Assembly: GCA_028829895.1 (NCBI GenBank) | Contig: CM054179.1 | Location: 75,860,544-75,924,543, forward strand | DNA length: 64,000 nt | Source: Sinotaia quadrata | Lineage: Eukaryota; Mollusca; Gastropoda; Architaenioglossa; Viviparidae | Reading direction: 5' to 3' | Shown here: in pieces, positions 23,507-32,319 of the stretch | How positions within the stretch are numbered: the stretch's first letter is position 1 | Layout of the letters: the number at the start of each line of letters is the position of its first letter | Position numbers and translations under genes: made by a program | The notes under the pieces: model-generated | The model's input: the letters and a program-made list of their open reading frames with translations, nothing else | Database searches by the model: none | Told to the model about the DNA's origin: nothing

Positions 23507-25447
23507 CCCTGGCTTTCAAAAGAGAGATGACAAAGTTAAATTTGGATTTCAAGAGTGTTTGGTAATACAGTTAATATTTGAAATATGAACAAAAATTACA
23601 ATTTATATAATGATTTCAAATAATAAATATCCTCCATTATTTTCTTATTGTTTGACAATATCTTTACAAGAATTCTACATACTTGCTCCATTATTTGTCT
23701 GTTCCTTAAATTTTACCTAATCTAATAATCTTACATAATAAGTAAAGAAAACACAAGTCCATAAACATGAGATAAGAAATATTTTTTAAAACATTTGAAA
23801 AGTTTTGCTACATATGCACTTTTTAAAATTTATCAGATGGATGATATAATTAAGTTCTTATACAGAATGTACCTTTCTAAATATATACAGTTGCATATGT
23901 TTATTTTAAACACTTTAGGATAAAATGTTCCTTTAAAAGTATTAAAAATGCTGCAATTCTACAAATAGTCATGATATAAAGTGCAAAATGACTAACAAGA
24001 ACTGAAGAAGACTGGAATCAAATCAGAATTAGAATGTCACCTCATCATTGAAGCCCATGTGCATGCCACAATCCAGCATAATGTTTTTTCCACCAATGGT
24101 AACCAGAATGCAACTGCGTCCCACATCTGACCAAAAGTTTTATTTACAATTATTAATTATACAAGTACATTTAAACAAACTTTTAAACACCCCTAATTCA
24201 AACCATGCATTAATCATAATTTTGTACTAAGAATGAAAGATATTAAAATAAATTTTATTTTCTTACCATAAAAACATTATAAATTTAGCTGAAATAATTT
24301 ACAATACATAAGATTAAGAGAAACAAAAACATATATACAAATATGTTTGACATGTTAGTTACTGAGGCAAGTGTTGTAGTTTTATATTAAGAGTTCTTCT
24401 TATAATTACATTTTAAATACATTAAGAAGACATTTTATAAATAACAAAATAAATAGCAACATTACTATAGAAAATTAAAAATAATATATAGTTCTTGCAT
24501 TAGGACTTTACTGATGATGCTAACTTCAAAGATAGTAAATAAGTAATCTAAACAGTATATAACTTAAATTTTTTAAAAATTATTCTAATTCATACAAACT
24601 CCACAATCAAAAATTTCAAACTTAGTACTAAAAAACTGTTATGACTATGAGTATGACAGTACGAGGTACATAAATAAATAGGCCCTTAGGTACATAAATA
24701 ATATAGGCCTAATTATAATGTTCAAAAATAAAAATTAAAAAATACGGCTTTCTTTCACTTGAATACAGAGTAATTTATTAACAGTAATTAATATATATGT
24801 GTGATACTGTCTGTAATCATAACATAATAATAGTATCACATATAAAATTTAATTTTGTACAATCAGAAATAAAGATTATTTACCTTGACCTGCGCCTGAA
24901 ACAATAAGAATAAAATTTTGTTATTCTTGTTATTTATCTAAAATAAAAGTATAATAAGGGAAATAAACATATAAAACTCAATTGTCAGTGAGAATGAATA
25001 AATGAACCCATCATTAATTTGAACATTAACATTGCTTGCACTGCTGCAATTGTTTCATGATTTGATTAATTATCCACGGATTCTAAGTTATAGCCTACAA
25101 GTTAATTTCAATACTTTGGATTCTGAATAACAGCCTATATAATTAATGGTGATCTTATCTGTACTTATTTTAAAATATTGTTTTAAGTTTAGTTTACATG
25201 ACACTGATTATTTTTCTTCTTGATTTTGTTTTGTCTTACAATTACAGTCACAAGTCAGTATACTGTTTACTGTAGGCCTAGGCTATAGTTTTGATCGGTT
25301 CTCGTCAAAATATAACCTATATTAAAAATTTAGTATTCATTTATATTACAATAATTTGTATAACTAAACTATGTGTGTGCTTGCTCTAGTTGAAACATAA
25401 ATATATATATATATATTACCAAGTGGCGTCACTTTAATTTCTGACAT
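3241..25447 (-). CDS. INTS11: Integrator complex subunit 11 (INTS11/CPSF3L), complete, 18 coding exons
   Basis: This is the RNA endonuclease of the nuclear Integrator complex, a CPSF73-like metallo-beta-lactamase/beta-CASP protein that pairs with INTS9. It cleaves the 3' ends of snRNAs and promoter-proximal Pol II transcripts. Coding exons in transcript order are 25420-25447, 24884-24895, 24041-24126, 23331-23404, 19988-20099, 19647-19763, 18241-18339, 15026-15199, 14400-14519, 13145-13240, 12204-12326, 11645-11734, 10894-11056, 10123-10233, 5432-5499, 4768-4910, 3860-3983 and 3241-3300. They sum to 1800 nt, or 599 residues plus TGA, against about 600 in human, and every junction keeps phase with GT-AG ends. 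Catalytic positions are intact and match human numbering: HFHLDH at 68-73, H157, D178, E203, H392 and H414. The start gives [10 protein letters not shown], like the human N terminus. The gene is divergent from SIGMAR1. Introns total about 20 kb and contain repeats and nested transposons. Confidence 0.95.
3860..3983 (-). CDS. INTS11: INTS11 coding exon 17
   Basis: The exon encodes [18 protein letters not shown] and then [20 protein letters not shown], ending SHQ. It matches the CVQHLPDGSVTVESVLL and VSWTYQ segments of the human C-terminal domain that contacts INTS9. The acceptor is TTCTAG and the donor GTGAGT. Confidence 0.88.
4768..4910 (-). CDS. INTS11: INTS11 coding exon 16
   Basis: The exon encodes [20 protein letters not shown] and then [13 protein letters not shown], ending [19 protein letters not shown] is the matching human segment. 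The donor is GTAACC. Reading straight through would end at TAA and lose the conserved C terminus encoded by exons 17 and 18. Confidence 0.88.
5432..5499 (-). CDS. INTS11: INTS11 coding exon 15
   Basis: The exon encodes [15 protein letters not shown] and then ALVLKGN, aligning with the LLHG region of human INTS11. The acceptor is CATCAG and the donor GTGAGT. Decayed copies of this exon lie just upstream in transcript direction, at 5536-5670. Confidence 0.88.
5536..5670 (-). pseudogene. Two decayed tandem copies of INTS11 exon 15
   Basis: The sequence near 5601-5645 resembles exon 15 and its acceptor. Read on minus it gives [11 protein letters not shown], against [11 protein letters not shown] in the real exon. 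A poorer copy of the acceptor flank lies at about 5545-5600, with similar GACCTGAAGA and AAAAAAAC segments in the same order. None has a clean acceptor, donor and frame, so they look like non-functional ghost exons from local tandem duplication. Confidence 0.55.
6297..6477. mobile_element. hAT-like MITE, 181 bp, with 8-bp target duplication
   Basis: The element begins CAGTGGTTCCCAAACTTT and ends, read in reverse complement, CATGTTTCCCAAAGTGTG. It is flanked on both sides by CTATACAG (6289-6296 and 6478-6485), the 8-bp duplication typical of hAT transposons. It has no coding capacity. It sits inside the LINE reverse transcriptase directly after the degenerate YxDD box. Confidence 0.85.
7095..9074. 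mobile_element. Solo LTR of an LTR retrotransposon, 1980 bp, 5-bp target duplication
   Basis: The element starts TGTCACGGG and ends CCCGTGACA, giving a 9-bp perfect inverted terminus with TG...CA ends. It is bounded by CAACA on both sides (7090-7094 and 9075-9079). No gag-pol internal region is present, so this is a solo LTR left by LTR-LTR recombination. Inside are a 65-bp-period tandem duplication (8054-8178) and AATAAA signals at 8714 and 8884. Short open frames near 7636-8310 and 8768-8986 match no known product and are probably chance. It is inserted in the LINE copy. Confidence 0.85.
10123..10233 (-). CDS. INTS11: INTS11 coding exon 14
   Basis: The exon encodes [18 protein letters not shown] and then [19 protein letters not shown]. 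Two nearby GT sites exist. Only the donor GTAGGT (10122-10117) keeps phase with exon 15; the earlier GTGGTT would frameshift. Confidence 0.88.
10894..11056 (-). CDS. INTS11: INTS11 coding exon 13, motifs with H392 and H414
   Basis: The exon encodes [20 protein letters not shown] and then [25 protein letters not shown], ending KEF. H392 (SAHADAKG) and H414 (LVHGEA) are the C-terminal metal ligands. The reading frame continues past the donor, so the exon must be cut at GTGCAT to keep phase with exon 14. Confidence 0.95.
11181..11638. repeat. 34-bp minisatellite filling INTS11 intron 12
   Basis: About a dozen units contain TCTCAGTCACTGCATAACC. The central units have a 34-bp period; the outer ones are shorter or diverged. 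The array fills most of the 588-bp intron between exons 12 and 13 and ends within a few bases of the exon 12 donor. Confidence 0.85.
11645..11734 (-). CDS. INTS11: INTS11 coding exon 12
   Basis: The exon encodes [20 protein letters not shown] and then [10 protein letters not shown]. It has 30 codons in phase 0. The downstream 588-bp intron is almost entirely a 34-bp tandem array. Confidence 0.93.
12204..12326 (-). CDS. INTS11: INTS11 coding exon 11
   Basis: The exon encodes [20 protein letters not shown] and then [20 protein letters not shown], ending in Met. The ATPGML motif is conserved in CPSF73-like nucleases. It has 41 codons in phase 0. Confidence 0.93.
13145..13240 (-). CDS. INTS11: INTS11 coding exon 10
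   Basis: The exon encodes [20 protein letters not shown] and then [12 protein letters not shown]. It has 32 codons in phase 0, between acceptor GGGCAG and donor GTAATT. Confidence 0.94.
14400..14519 (-). CDS. INTS11: INTS11 coding exon 9, beta-CASP domain
   Basis: The exon encodes [20 protein letters not shown] and then [20 protein letters not shown], the start of the beta-CASP domain. It has 40 codons in phase 0, with a weaker donor, GTCTTT. Confidence 0.94.
15026..15199 (-). CDS. INTS11: INTS11 coding exon 8, catalytic D178 and E203
   Basis: The exon encodes [19 protein letters not shown] and then [18 protein letters not shown], ending VENGGK. It has 58 codons, the same as the human segment. 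It contains the bridging Asp (D178) and E203, the residue often mutated to inactivate INTS11. Confidence 0.95.
15200..18240. other. INTS11: INTS11 intron 7, 3.0 kb
   Basis: The intron contains the 36-bp minisatellite at 15384-15594. The remainder is AT-rich with homopolymer runs. Short open frames such as 16513-16746 and 17638-17895 have no recognisable domain and I treat them as chance. Confidence 0.5.
15384..15594. repeat. 36-bp minisatellite, about 6 copies
   Basis: Units resemble CTTTGAAGGGAAAGGGGAT followed by a CT-rich stretch ending CTGTCCTA. The array is about 190 bp from the exon 8 acceptor in INTS11 intron 7. Confidence 0.85.
18241..18339 (-). CDS. INTS11: INTS11 coding exon 7, motif 3 histidine
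   Basis: The exon encodes [20 protein letters not shown] and then [14 protein letters not shown]157 in AGHVLGA is a conserved metal ligand. It has 33 codons in phase 0. A 27-bp minisatellite starts about 20 bp upstream of its acceptor. Confidence 0.93.
18359..18951. repeat. 27-bp minisatellite, about 20 copies
   Basis: Units resemble TTGTCATACAATATCTGACT plus TAAGGCC, with internal higher-order variants (TTTGCTGTAGGTC) from about 18690. The array begins about 20 bp from the INTS11 exon 7 acceptor. It yields short repetitive open frames on both strands that are not genes. Confidence 0.88.
19647..19763 (-). CDS. INTS11: INTS11 coding exon 6
   Basis: The exon encodes [17 protein letters not shown] and then [15 protein letters not shown], ending NLHQTIQ. 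It is 39 codons in phase 0, with acceptor TTACAG and donor GTACTT. Confidence 0.92.
19988..20099 (-). CDS. INTS11: INTS11 coding exon 5, HxHxDH metal-binding motif
   Basis: The exon encodes [14 protein letters not shown] and then [20 protein letters not shown]68, H70, D72 and H73 are zinc ligands in this family. The acceptor is TTTCAG and the donor GTACGC. Confidence 0.93.
20100..23330. other. INTS11: INTS11 intron 4, 3.2 kb
   Basis: The intron is AT-rich, with a two-copy direct repeat at about 21296-21375 (unit about 41 bp, TTTTATTTAAATTTTAAAAG). I recognise no exon, RNA gene or complete transposon in the rest. Confidence 0.5.
23331..23404 (-). CDS. INTS11: INTS11 coding exon 4
   Basis: The exon encodes [13 protein letters not shown] and then [11 protein letters not shown], ending with two bases of the Ser codon that precedes HFHLDH. 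The acceptor is TCTTAG and the donor GTAGAG. Confidence 0.92.
23451..23504. repeat. Compound (CT)n(CA)n microsatellite
   Basis: Alternating TC runs switch to CA in INTS11 intron 3, about 45 bp from the exon 4 acceptor. Confidence 0.95.
24041..24126 (-). CDS. INTS11: INTS11 coding exon 3
   Basis: The exon encodes [15 protein letters not shown] and then [14 protein letters not shown]. This is the first beta-lactamase motif region, with the conserved Asp in LDCG. Acceptor GTCAG and donor GTGACA are canonical. Confidence 0.92.
24884..24895 (-). CDS. INTS11: INTS11 coding exon 2, a 12-nt microexon
   Basis: The 12-nt exon GCGCAGGTCAAG is preceded by TTTCAG and followed by GTAAAT. It restores the invariant Gly-Ala-Gly-Gln and the first base of Asp, joining PLG to DVGRSC. 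Without it the conserved N-terminal strand of the beta-lactamase fold is cut and four residues are lost, although the frame is kept. Confidence 0.88.
25420..25447 (-). CDS. INTS11: INTS11 coding exon 1 (start)
   Basis: The exon encodes MSEIKVTPL plus the first base of a Gly codon, then donor GTAATA. It is the only in-frame ATG matching the conserved N terminus. The ATG lies 161 bp from the divergent SIGMAR1 start. Confidence 0.9.
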
Positions 25448-25608
25448 TCTTTGCAATGCAGGTACCAAACCACTGAACTATAATTATATAGAGCTCAGTG
25501 TACCAAACACTTGTACAGCAAGAACAATAACTCTCAAAATTATACCAAAGAGACATCATTCTCATAAGATAGATAACTTTAGGGAAGATAGAAAGCTGCT
25601 GCTTAACT
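25448..25608. promoter_or_regulatory. Bidirectional promoter region between INTS11 and SIGMAR1
   Basis: Only 161 bp separate the INTS11 start codon (minus) from the SIGMAR1 start codon (plus). Both 5' UTRs and any core promoter must fit here unless upstream non-coding exons exist. The stretch is not CpG-rich. A TATA-like ATAATTATATAG lies at about 25480-25491 but its role is unknown. Head-to-head spacing this short usually means a shared promoter; that is inferred. Confidence 0.6.
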
Positions 25609-25750
25609 ATGGCATGGTCCACATTTCGTTGTGCAGCAAAGCTTATTATTGTTGTCTCTTTAGCATGCTTTTGTATTCATTACTGGTTATTGAAAAAAAC
25701 ATATTTATTTTCAGATGAAGATTTAGCAGCCATTGCAAGAAAGTATGTTG
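25609..25750 (+). CDS. SIGMAR1: SIGMAR1 coding exon 1, membrane helix
   Basis: The exon encodes [20 protein letters not shown] and then [19 protein letters not shown], ending ARKYV. It carries the transmembrane helix and the start of the lumenal or cytosolic domain. The donor is GTAAGC. A TTTTCAG sits inside the exon but needs no splicing, because the frame is continuous. Confidence 0.88.
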
Positions 25751-28700
25751 GTAAGCTCGTTGTAAACTAGGAAAAAGTGCGATTTTTACCACTGTTCAAA
25801 CTAATCAAAGTTAATTTTTATATGGGATGTTCTTAATTTGACTTTTCTTGCACATTCAGAAATTAAATTCTTTAGACGTGTAGAAACTTTAATTAATTTC
25901 GATAATTGTAAAATCGCGATTAATATACCACAAAATATTAATGATTCATTTTATTAACTATTTAGTTTGGGTTTGGGTTAGTACTAAATTTGCTCTACTG
26001 GAGAAGTAGTTAGGGATTGGGAAGCTTTAATTAGATCAGTAGATGATTACCCAAACTTTTCTTAAATATATAGCCTATTTAGAAGGACATTTTATTTGTT
26101 AAGAGTTCCACTATTACACAGATAATTTTTTAAAATAAAACATTCACTGATTCATCAGACCTGATTTTTTAGTTCTTTTATAAAATTTGTAATAAATTCC
26201 ACAGTTGAAGACAACAGAGATATTGCCAATGCTTACAGTAAAGTACTCGAGGAGTTGCGTGGCAAGTACCCTGGTCACTTTTTACCTGATAAAGATATGC
26301 AGTGGATTTTTATGAATGCTGGAGGGTGGATGGGTTCTATGTGCCTCCTGCATGCATCATTAACAGAGTATGTGCTCTTTTTTGGAACAGCAGTTGACAC
26401 AACTGGACACTCAGGTGGGTGTAGGCCTATACGCCCTATAGAAAATGCTCTTAATACTTTTTATTTATAATTTTATCTTTTTTTCCACCATGGTATTTAA
26501 ACATATATCATTATTATATGAAGAAAATCGAAGTTGTATTGTTATTTGTGTGTGGTTTAATTATTTTATTTGAATGACCTTGATAATATTTACTTTGAAT
26601 GTAAGACTACTAAGAGGTTTAATCCGCTTTTTCAATTTGAATTATATGAAGATTTAATCATTTATAGATTAGCTTCATTACACTGAACATTAGTATTAAA
26701 ACTATTATGTAAATTTGTAATATTGGGTTAGTAAAATTTTATAAGTGTGATATGATATTTACAGTTTTCAGTGGACTCTCAAGATATATTTATATATCAG
26801 CAAGAATAGCATTGCCTCTTCTGATGTTTGTTCAAACTGTACATTTACTGATTTAGACTCATTTTACTTATGTTTCAGGGTTTTTTTTTTGTACAATCAT
26901 TTATTCATTATCTGTTGTCATTGTGCATGTGGATTCATTAGGTTTGTTTCTTTATCTTTAATTTTCTCATGTATTTAAATTTTAAGTATTGTGTATAAAG
27001 ACCTTGTATGTTTTATGTTGAGTAATTGTTAAAGCTCTTAGTGTCTTAGATCTATTAAAACTTAAAACATTAAATGCTTTATTGAATTATTTTATAAAGT
27101 TATATAATTGTTTAAATTATAACTAATATTATTGTTAAATTGTATTGATTTAATTAAAAGTAAAGGTTATTATTAGGTTCTACAAACTTCTAGTCCCAAA
27201 TTGCTGTTTTGCAGGAATAAGTAGTGTTTATTGCATAAATTTGGTGATTTTTCTGTAACTATGTCAGTATGTGTGATACTTTAATACAATTATTTGTTGT
27301 TGCAACTTGGATAAAATTAAATATCATTTATTAATCTAACATCCTGTTGTATTTTATTTAATATGACTTAAACCATGCTTGAAAGAAAAATAATTACACT
27401 TAGTGATTACTAAGTGTTGGCTGCATTTTTGCTAAGTAAAAATGGAATTTTGCAATCATATGTCAACTTGATCAAAAAATTTGCTTTGGTCCGAATTTCT
27501 TTTGTGTGTGACTGCTTATGACATTTTCTTATATCACTTTATCAGTAAGAACAAAATTAAACCCTAAGCTTTCTCCTGATCCATTTTTTTAGCATAACTT
27601 TAAAACTCAAGCTTTGGTAATCAATTTAAAACTTGGCCATTTTGAAAATTTTGCTGTTACCGCATTTGAATAAATTTTTCCCCACTGAAAACTGTGATGA
27701 GAAGAGCATTCATTCCTCTATGAACTATTATTTAAAATAACATGTAGCTTTGGCTGTGGTTTAATGCAACAGCTTCTGTTAGGTAACCCCCAAAACATCT
27801 GCTTCAAATTCTACCAATGGCCATGTTGTGTATGTTAGAAAATTAGAGTGATTAATCTTGACACTTGTTATGCTTACGTCAGTTACTTACTTAGTATTGC
27901 TTTCATTAAATATAGCACTTTATTTTTCTAGACTCTATGAAATTATTTAGTAATTGCAAGATCACTGTCTACTGAGTCTATATGATTCTGTAGTTTATAA
28001 GTATTTCTTTATGACAACCCTAGTCTACTTCAAACCAATTTTAAATTACATTATTATGAAGCACACTTTGGTACAAATAAAACTTTGGCTTTGTTTTATT
28101 GCAGTATTTATTTTATGCTCATTTTTTTTTTAGACTCTTATTATTTGATTAATAATAGGTGATATATCTTAAACTAAAACTTAAAGTTAAACTTTACTGA
28201 GATCATGACTTTTTTAAAAATGCAATTTTTGTAGGGTTTTTTTTTGGATTGAAGAGTTAACTAAAAAAGAATAGCGCTATGCTTTCAGCAAAATGTGACA
28301 GTCGTGCTGAAGTTTCCTGCAGCTTACTTTCATTAAAAATATATTTTGTACACACATTTCATTTACATGATTTAGTGATAAAACCTTAAAGCAAGCAATA
28401 TTTGCAGGGTCTTGGCTTTACCAATATTACACTTATTATATTATAAACATAATATGAATTAGTATCTGCTTAATAATTTACTTGTAGTTATATATGTACA
28501 TGTAATAATTAGTCTAGCTAGGTACATGGATTTTACAATTGTTCTCTTAAAAAATTAAAAATGTAATTGCTAATAGTAAATTAATATCTAAATAAATATA
28601 GCATTATTATTTGTTTTTTAATTATATTTTGGTTTTTATCTCACTTTTACTTTTTAACCATTATAGTTTATAGTTTATTTTAGTTTTAACCATTATAGTT

Positions 28701-31700
28701 TATACATTTTTTTTCATTGCAGTTCTTAAGAGGTTAGATTCTCATCACCTTTCTCAACATTCTTTTTCTTTTTAATTATTTGGTTGCATAGTTTGTTTTA
28801 TTGAAACAAAGTTATTAATGAACTTAAAGCTGCACTTAAGCTTACACTAAAAGTGTTTATCAAAATTATATTTGACTGATTCAATTAACTATTAAATATT
28901 AAGTGAATGATTGATTAACAATTGAAATTACTCTCTAACCATTCTCACTTTTTTCTTAGTACTTAGCATTTCTTTATAGTAAACCAGCCACATTTAGATT
29001 ATTTAAAAGTTGTATTTGAAGGCTTTACCAAACAGGAGCAACATGTTGCAGTGATTTGCAACAATTTTTGTCAGTTTTTATTTATTTTTTAGGTATTCAG
29101 GGTTTGTTATGTTCAGTACAAATCATTTTATTATTATTAGTGCAAGTACAGTTCTAAATACTGCAATGTAATTGTTGTAAAACCTTCATAACTTTCAGTA
29201 CATTCATATATGCAGTTTCTTATCTAATCAACTTAATTATAATCATTAAAGTATGTATATTCGTTAACACACAAATTGCAATTAGTTGCTCAAAAGCTAT
29301 TTGAATTGGGTTATAATTTTTATGATAGTTTACCCTCAACAGTCTAGAATTATAATCTTAAAACTATTGTAAACTTATGTGTAATTATATATAAAGCAAA
29401 CATACATATAAAAAAAAAAGCAAATTGTAATGATACAAATTTTACCACATTTATGAATTTGAAGTGACTTTTAATAAATTGTTATATAATAACTATATGC
29501 ATATATTTTTTTAAGTCAGCATTTAATGATTGTATCTGGTAGATAGAGTATGAATTCTTTCTTTGTTTCTTTTGTTTCTTTTATATTTGAACCAATGTCT
29601 GTAACATATATGGTTCCAGTGATATGACATTTTACAATTTGTGTTATTAACGTTTTTTGTCTTCTTTCTTCTGAATGTGTTAAATTTGCTTGTTTGGTGA
29701 TGTTTGAGACCTCATATATCACTGGCTTTTAGATGAGGTCTTTGGAAAAAATGGGCTAAATCTCCTTGGTACTTTATTGGTTTAAATACAAAGAATACAT
29801 TTTAAGCCACTTATTGAATATTATAACATCTTGTATATGACATGTATTGAAGAGCTATGTTTGCACAAAGTTTGTAAAATATAATACATTCTCTGAAAAG
29901 AACTTCTGCATTTTCATCATTTAGAATAAACCCTTCTGTTATAATTTTAATTTTACCATTTCATAACTGAAGCATTTTACATTTTACGATGTATCAAAAA
30001 ATTATTCATCTTGTAAATTGATGACGACTAACTTGCATGTTCAAATGATGATATTTCAAAAACTGCTCAAGGTTTTCTCTAGAATTTTGCAAGCAACCTT
30101 GTATCATCTAATAGTAATACTATTATTTAAACACACTTGATTTACTCTGAATCAAATTTGAAAAATTGGCTTGGACTACCTATTCTTATGGATAATTTTA
30201 CTTCAGAAGTTAGAGTAGTGATTCCCAACATGGTGCTTGTAGGTGCCATGGCGCCTCCAAGGTTTGTACATGTGCCCGTGACAAGTTGTGAAAAAGTAGT
30301 GCAAATATAAGTCGTTTCATCTAACCTCCAATCACTCATTTTAGGTTCTATAAAATCATTCAAAGCAGAACTGATCCTGAAGTCACATATGAAGATGAAG
30401 TCTCTTGTATATTTTTTGAGTATGAAGAAAGTGGTATGTGGCAGTGATTTTAGCTTCACTACATTCAAAGACCTCAGGAGCAGTTTGAAAAGATATTTCA
30501 ACAGTTCATCATCAAGTCCATACTCTGTATTTGCCTTACTTGGGAATCCTTTTACTTGCCAACTCGAGGTAACATATATGGCTACATTGGCAGCAAGTCT
30601 CGTTCAAGTAAGGAGAGAATTGGAACTCAAGCTTTTGAACCTTCAAAATGTTATTGTTCTCATTCAACAAGAACAGATGATAATTTTTGGAACCTATAGC
30701 ATACACAATAGTCTTAATTCAATTCCATTCTTCTAGGTGAACTCTTTTTAACATAATAATTTTTGAGCATAATAAAGTCAAAATACAGATCTTGACATAA
30801 AGGTCATCATGATGATTGCTTACAAACGGGAATGTCATTTCACTTGTTCAGCTGCTAAAATCTGGCTAATGAAATACAGTACTAAAAATCTTACTAATTT
30901 ATTAATATTACAATAAAAGCAGGTAAATTAATAATACCTTTTCTCTGTTCAGTCCCAGTAAGTGCCTATGAATATTATTTATATTTGTTTGCTTAGAGAA
31001 ATCTGGATATATGTAACAATAAACACCGTGTTTAACTTTTTACATATTTGTGAAATCCAGATACAAAAAAAAATAGAAAGAATATTTTTAATTAACTATA
31101 ACTGCTTTATATATATATATATATATATATATGTTAAAGTAAGATTAATAAATATATTTCGGTTACTAGTTCAACAATATTGTACTTTGAAAAATAAATC
31201 AGATGAAAACTGCTTATGATATCTATTTTGTAAAAGCTAAGTCATTCTTCTTCTAAAAAAGAGTGAATCCACATTGTAATAATAAAAGAGTAATTTGTTT
31301 GAATAGTATAAATTAGTATAGATAAATATATTACTTATTACTAAATGTGATGATTTGCTTGTTATTTAATGTCTAGTACAGAAATAAACTTTGAAAAATT
31401 GGCGCCCACCAAACTTTTCTGAAAATTTGAATGTGCTCTTGGCCACAAAATGGTTGGGAACCACCAAGTTAGAGTAATTTTTTTTTATTTATAATTTTAC
31501 TTTAAAAGTAAGAGTATTTGCAATTTGAGAGTGGATAGTGCTTTATCACTAGAAGTGTAGAAGATGTGGATTTTATTTCACAATATTATATTCTATGTAA
31601 TATTGATCTTTACTTCATTCACTTGAATGCTTAAATTATTTTGTTTATTGAAACCCATGGTTGGAAGTATTATTCAATTGACCATAACTTTGCTTAGCAC

Positions 31701-32319
31701 ATTAATGACAAACAAGGCTAATATGTTTACATTTCTACAGGGCGTTATTGGGCCAACATATCTGACACCATTCTCATTGGTACATTCTATCAGTGGAAGG
31801 AAGGATCTCATATGCGAACTACATATGGTCCAGGTAAATCATCACCACTGACATTATTTATGTTCAATACTGGTTAATTATATGAGAGTGTGTGTGTTTG
31901 TGTGCATGCATATGTGTGTAAGTACACCTTTCAACAATTTGAGTGGTCACTTTATCTGCACACACATTTATGATAGAAATACGTTGTACTAAGATCATGG
32001 AAAAAGAAATCAGACACTTAAGGGATTTCACTTTCAATAAATTCCACTGTGTAATTCAATAAAAAATTTTGCAGGTGACACAGTTTTCCATACATGGGGA
32101 GAAGCAACCTCTGTGTCTTGGAAGGCAGAAACATGGATGGTGGAGTATGGGCGAGGTTTTATACCATCCACCCTTGGTTTTGCATTGGCAGACACATTCT
32201 TTAGCACAACTGACTTTGTAACTCTTTTCTATATTTTACAGGTCTATACTAAAGCCTTATTGATAGAAGCAGGATTTTACATTGCAGAGTTAAGACAGTA
32301 TTTAAAAGATTGCTTGTGA
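25609..32319 (+). CDS. SIGMAR1: Sigma non-opioid intracellular receptor 1, complete, 4 coding exons
   Basis: The sigma-1 receptor is an ER/MAM membrane protein of the ERG2-like family that binds diverse amphipathic amines and acts as a ligand-gated chaperone. Exons are 25609-25750, 26205-26414, 31741-31833 and 32075-32319, totalling 690 nt (229 aa plus TGA), against 223 aa in human. All junctions are GT-AG and in phase. Residues about 11-28 form the single N-terminal membrane helix. The signature [20 protein letters not shown] starts at residue 85. The ligand-pocket acids D126 (ISDTI) and E172 (WMVEYGRG) fall at the same numbers as in human. The membrane-associated C-terminal helices follow [12 protein letters not shown]. 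The first ATG gives [11 protein letters not shown]; the overlapping ATG three bases later is out of frame. Intron 2 is 5.3 kb and carries a hAT-like element. Confidence 0.95.
26205..26414 (+). CDS. SIGMAR1: SIGMAR1 coding exon 2, signature motif
   Basis: The exon encodes [20 protein letters not shown] and then [37 protein letters not shown], and ends TTGHS. The acceptor is CCACAG and the donor GTGGGT. Confidence 0.96.
26415..31740. other. SIGMAR1: SIGMAR1 intron 2, 5.3 kb
   Basis: This AT-rich intron contains one hAT-like element (30216-31466) and an (AT)n run near 31110-31132. Nothing else was recognised between 26415 and 30200. Confidence 0.6.
30216..31466. mobile_element. hAT-like DNA transposon remnant, 1251 bp, 8-bp target duplication
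   Basis: The element starts TAGTGATTCCCAACATGG and, in reverse complement, ends TGGTGGTTCCCAACCATT. It is flanked by AGTTAGAG on both sides (30208-30215 and 31467-31474). An open frame on plus at 30389-30736 (115 codons) includes [14 protein letters not shown] and then [13 protein letters not shown]. This resembles the NPF...ELQ.ELIDLQ segment of Buster/ZBED-type hAT transposases. The match is by eye, and the frame is short and probably a decayed relic. Confidence 0.75.
31741..31833 (+). CDS. SIGMAR1: SIGMAR1 coding exon 3, contains D126
   Basis: The exon encodes [19 protein letters not shown] and then [12 protein letters not shown], matching human GRYWAEISDTIISGTFHQW. The acceptor is CTACAG and the donor GTAAAT. 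Confidence 0.95.
32075..32319 (+). CDS. SIGMAR1: SIGMAR1 terminal coding exon 4, contains E172
   Basis: The exon encodes [20 protein letters not shown], then [20 protein letters not shown], then [16 protein letters not shown], and ends RQYLKDCL with TGA at 32317-32319. The acceptor is TTGCAG. Confidence 0.95.
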
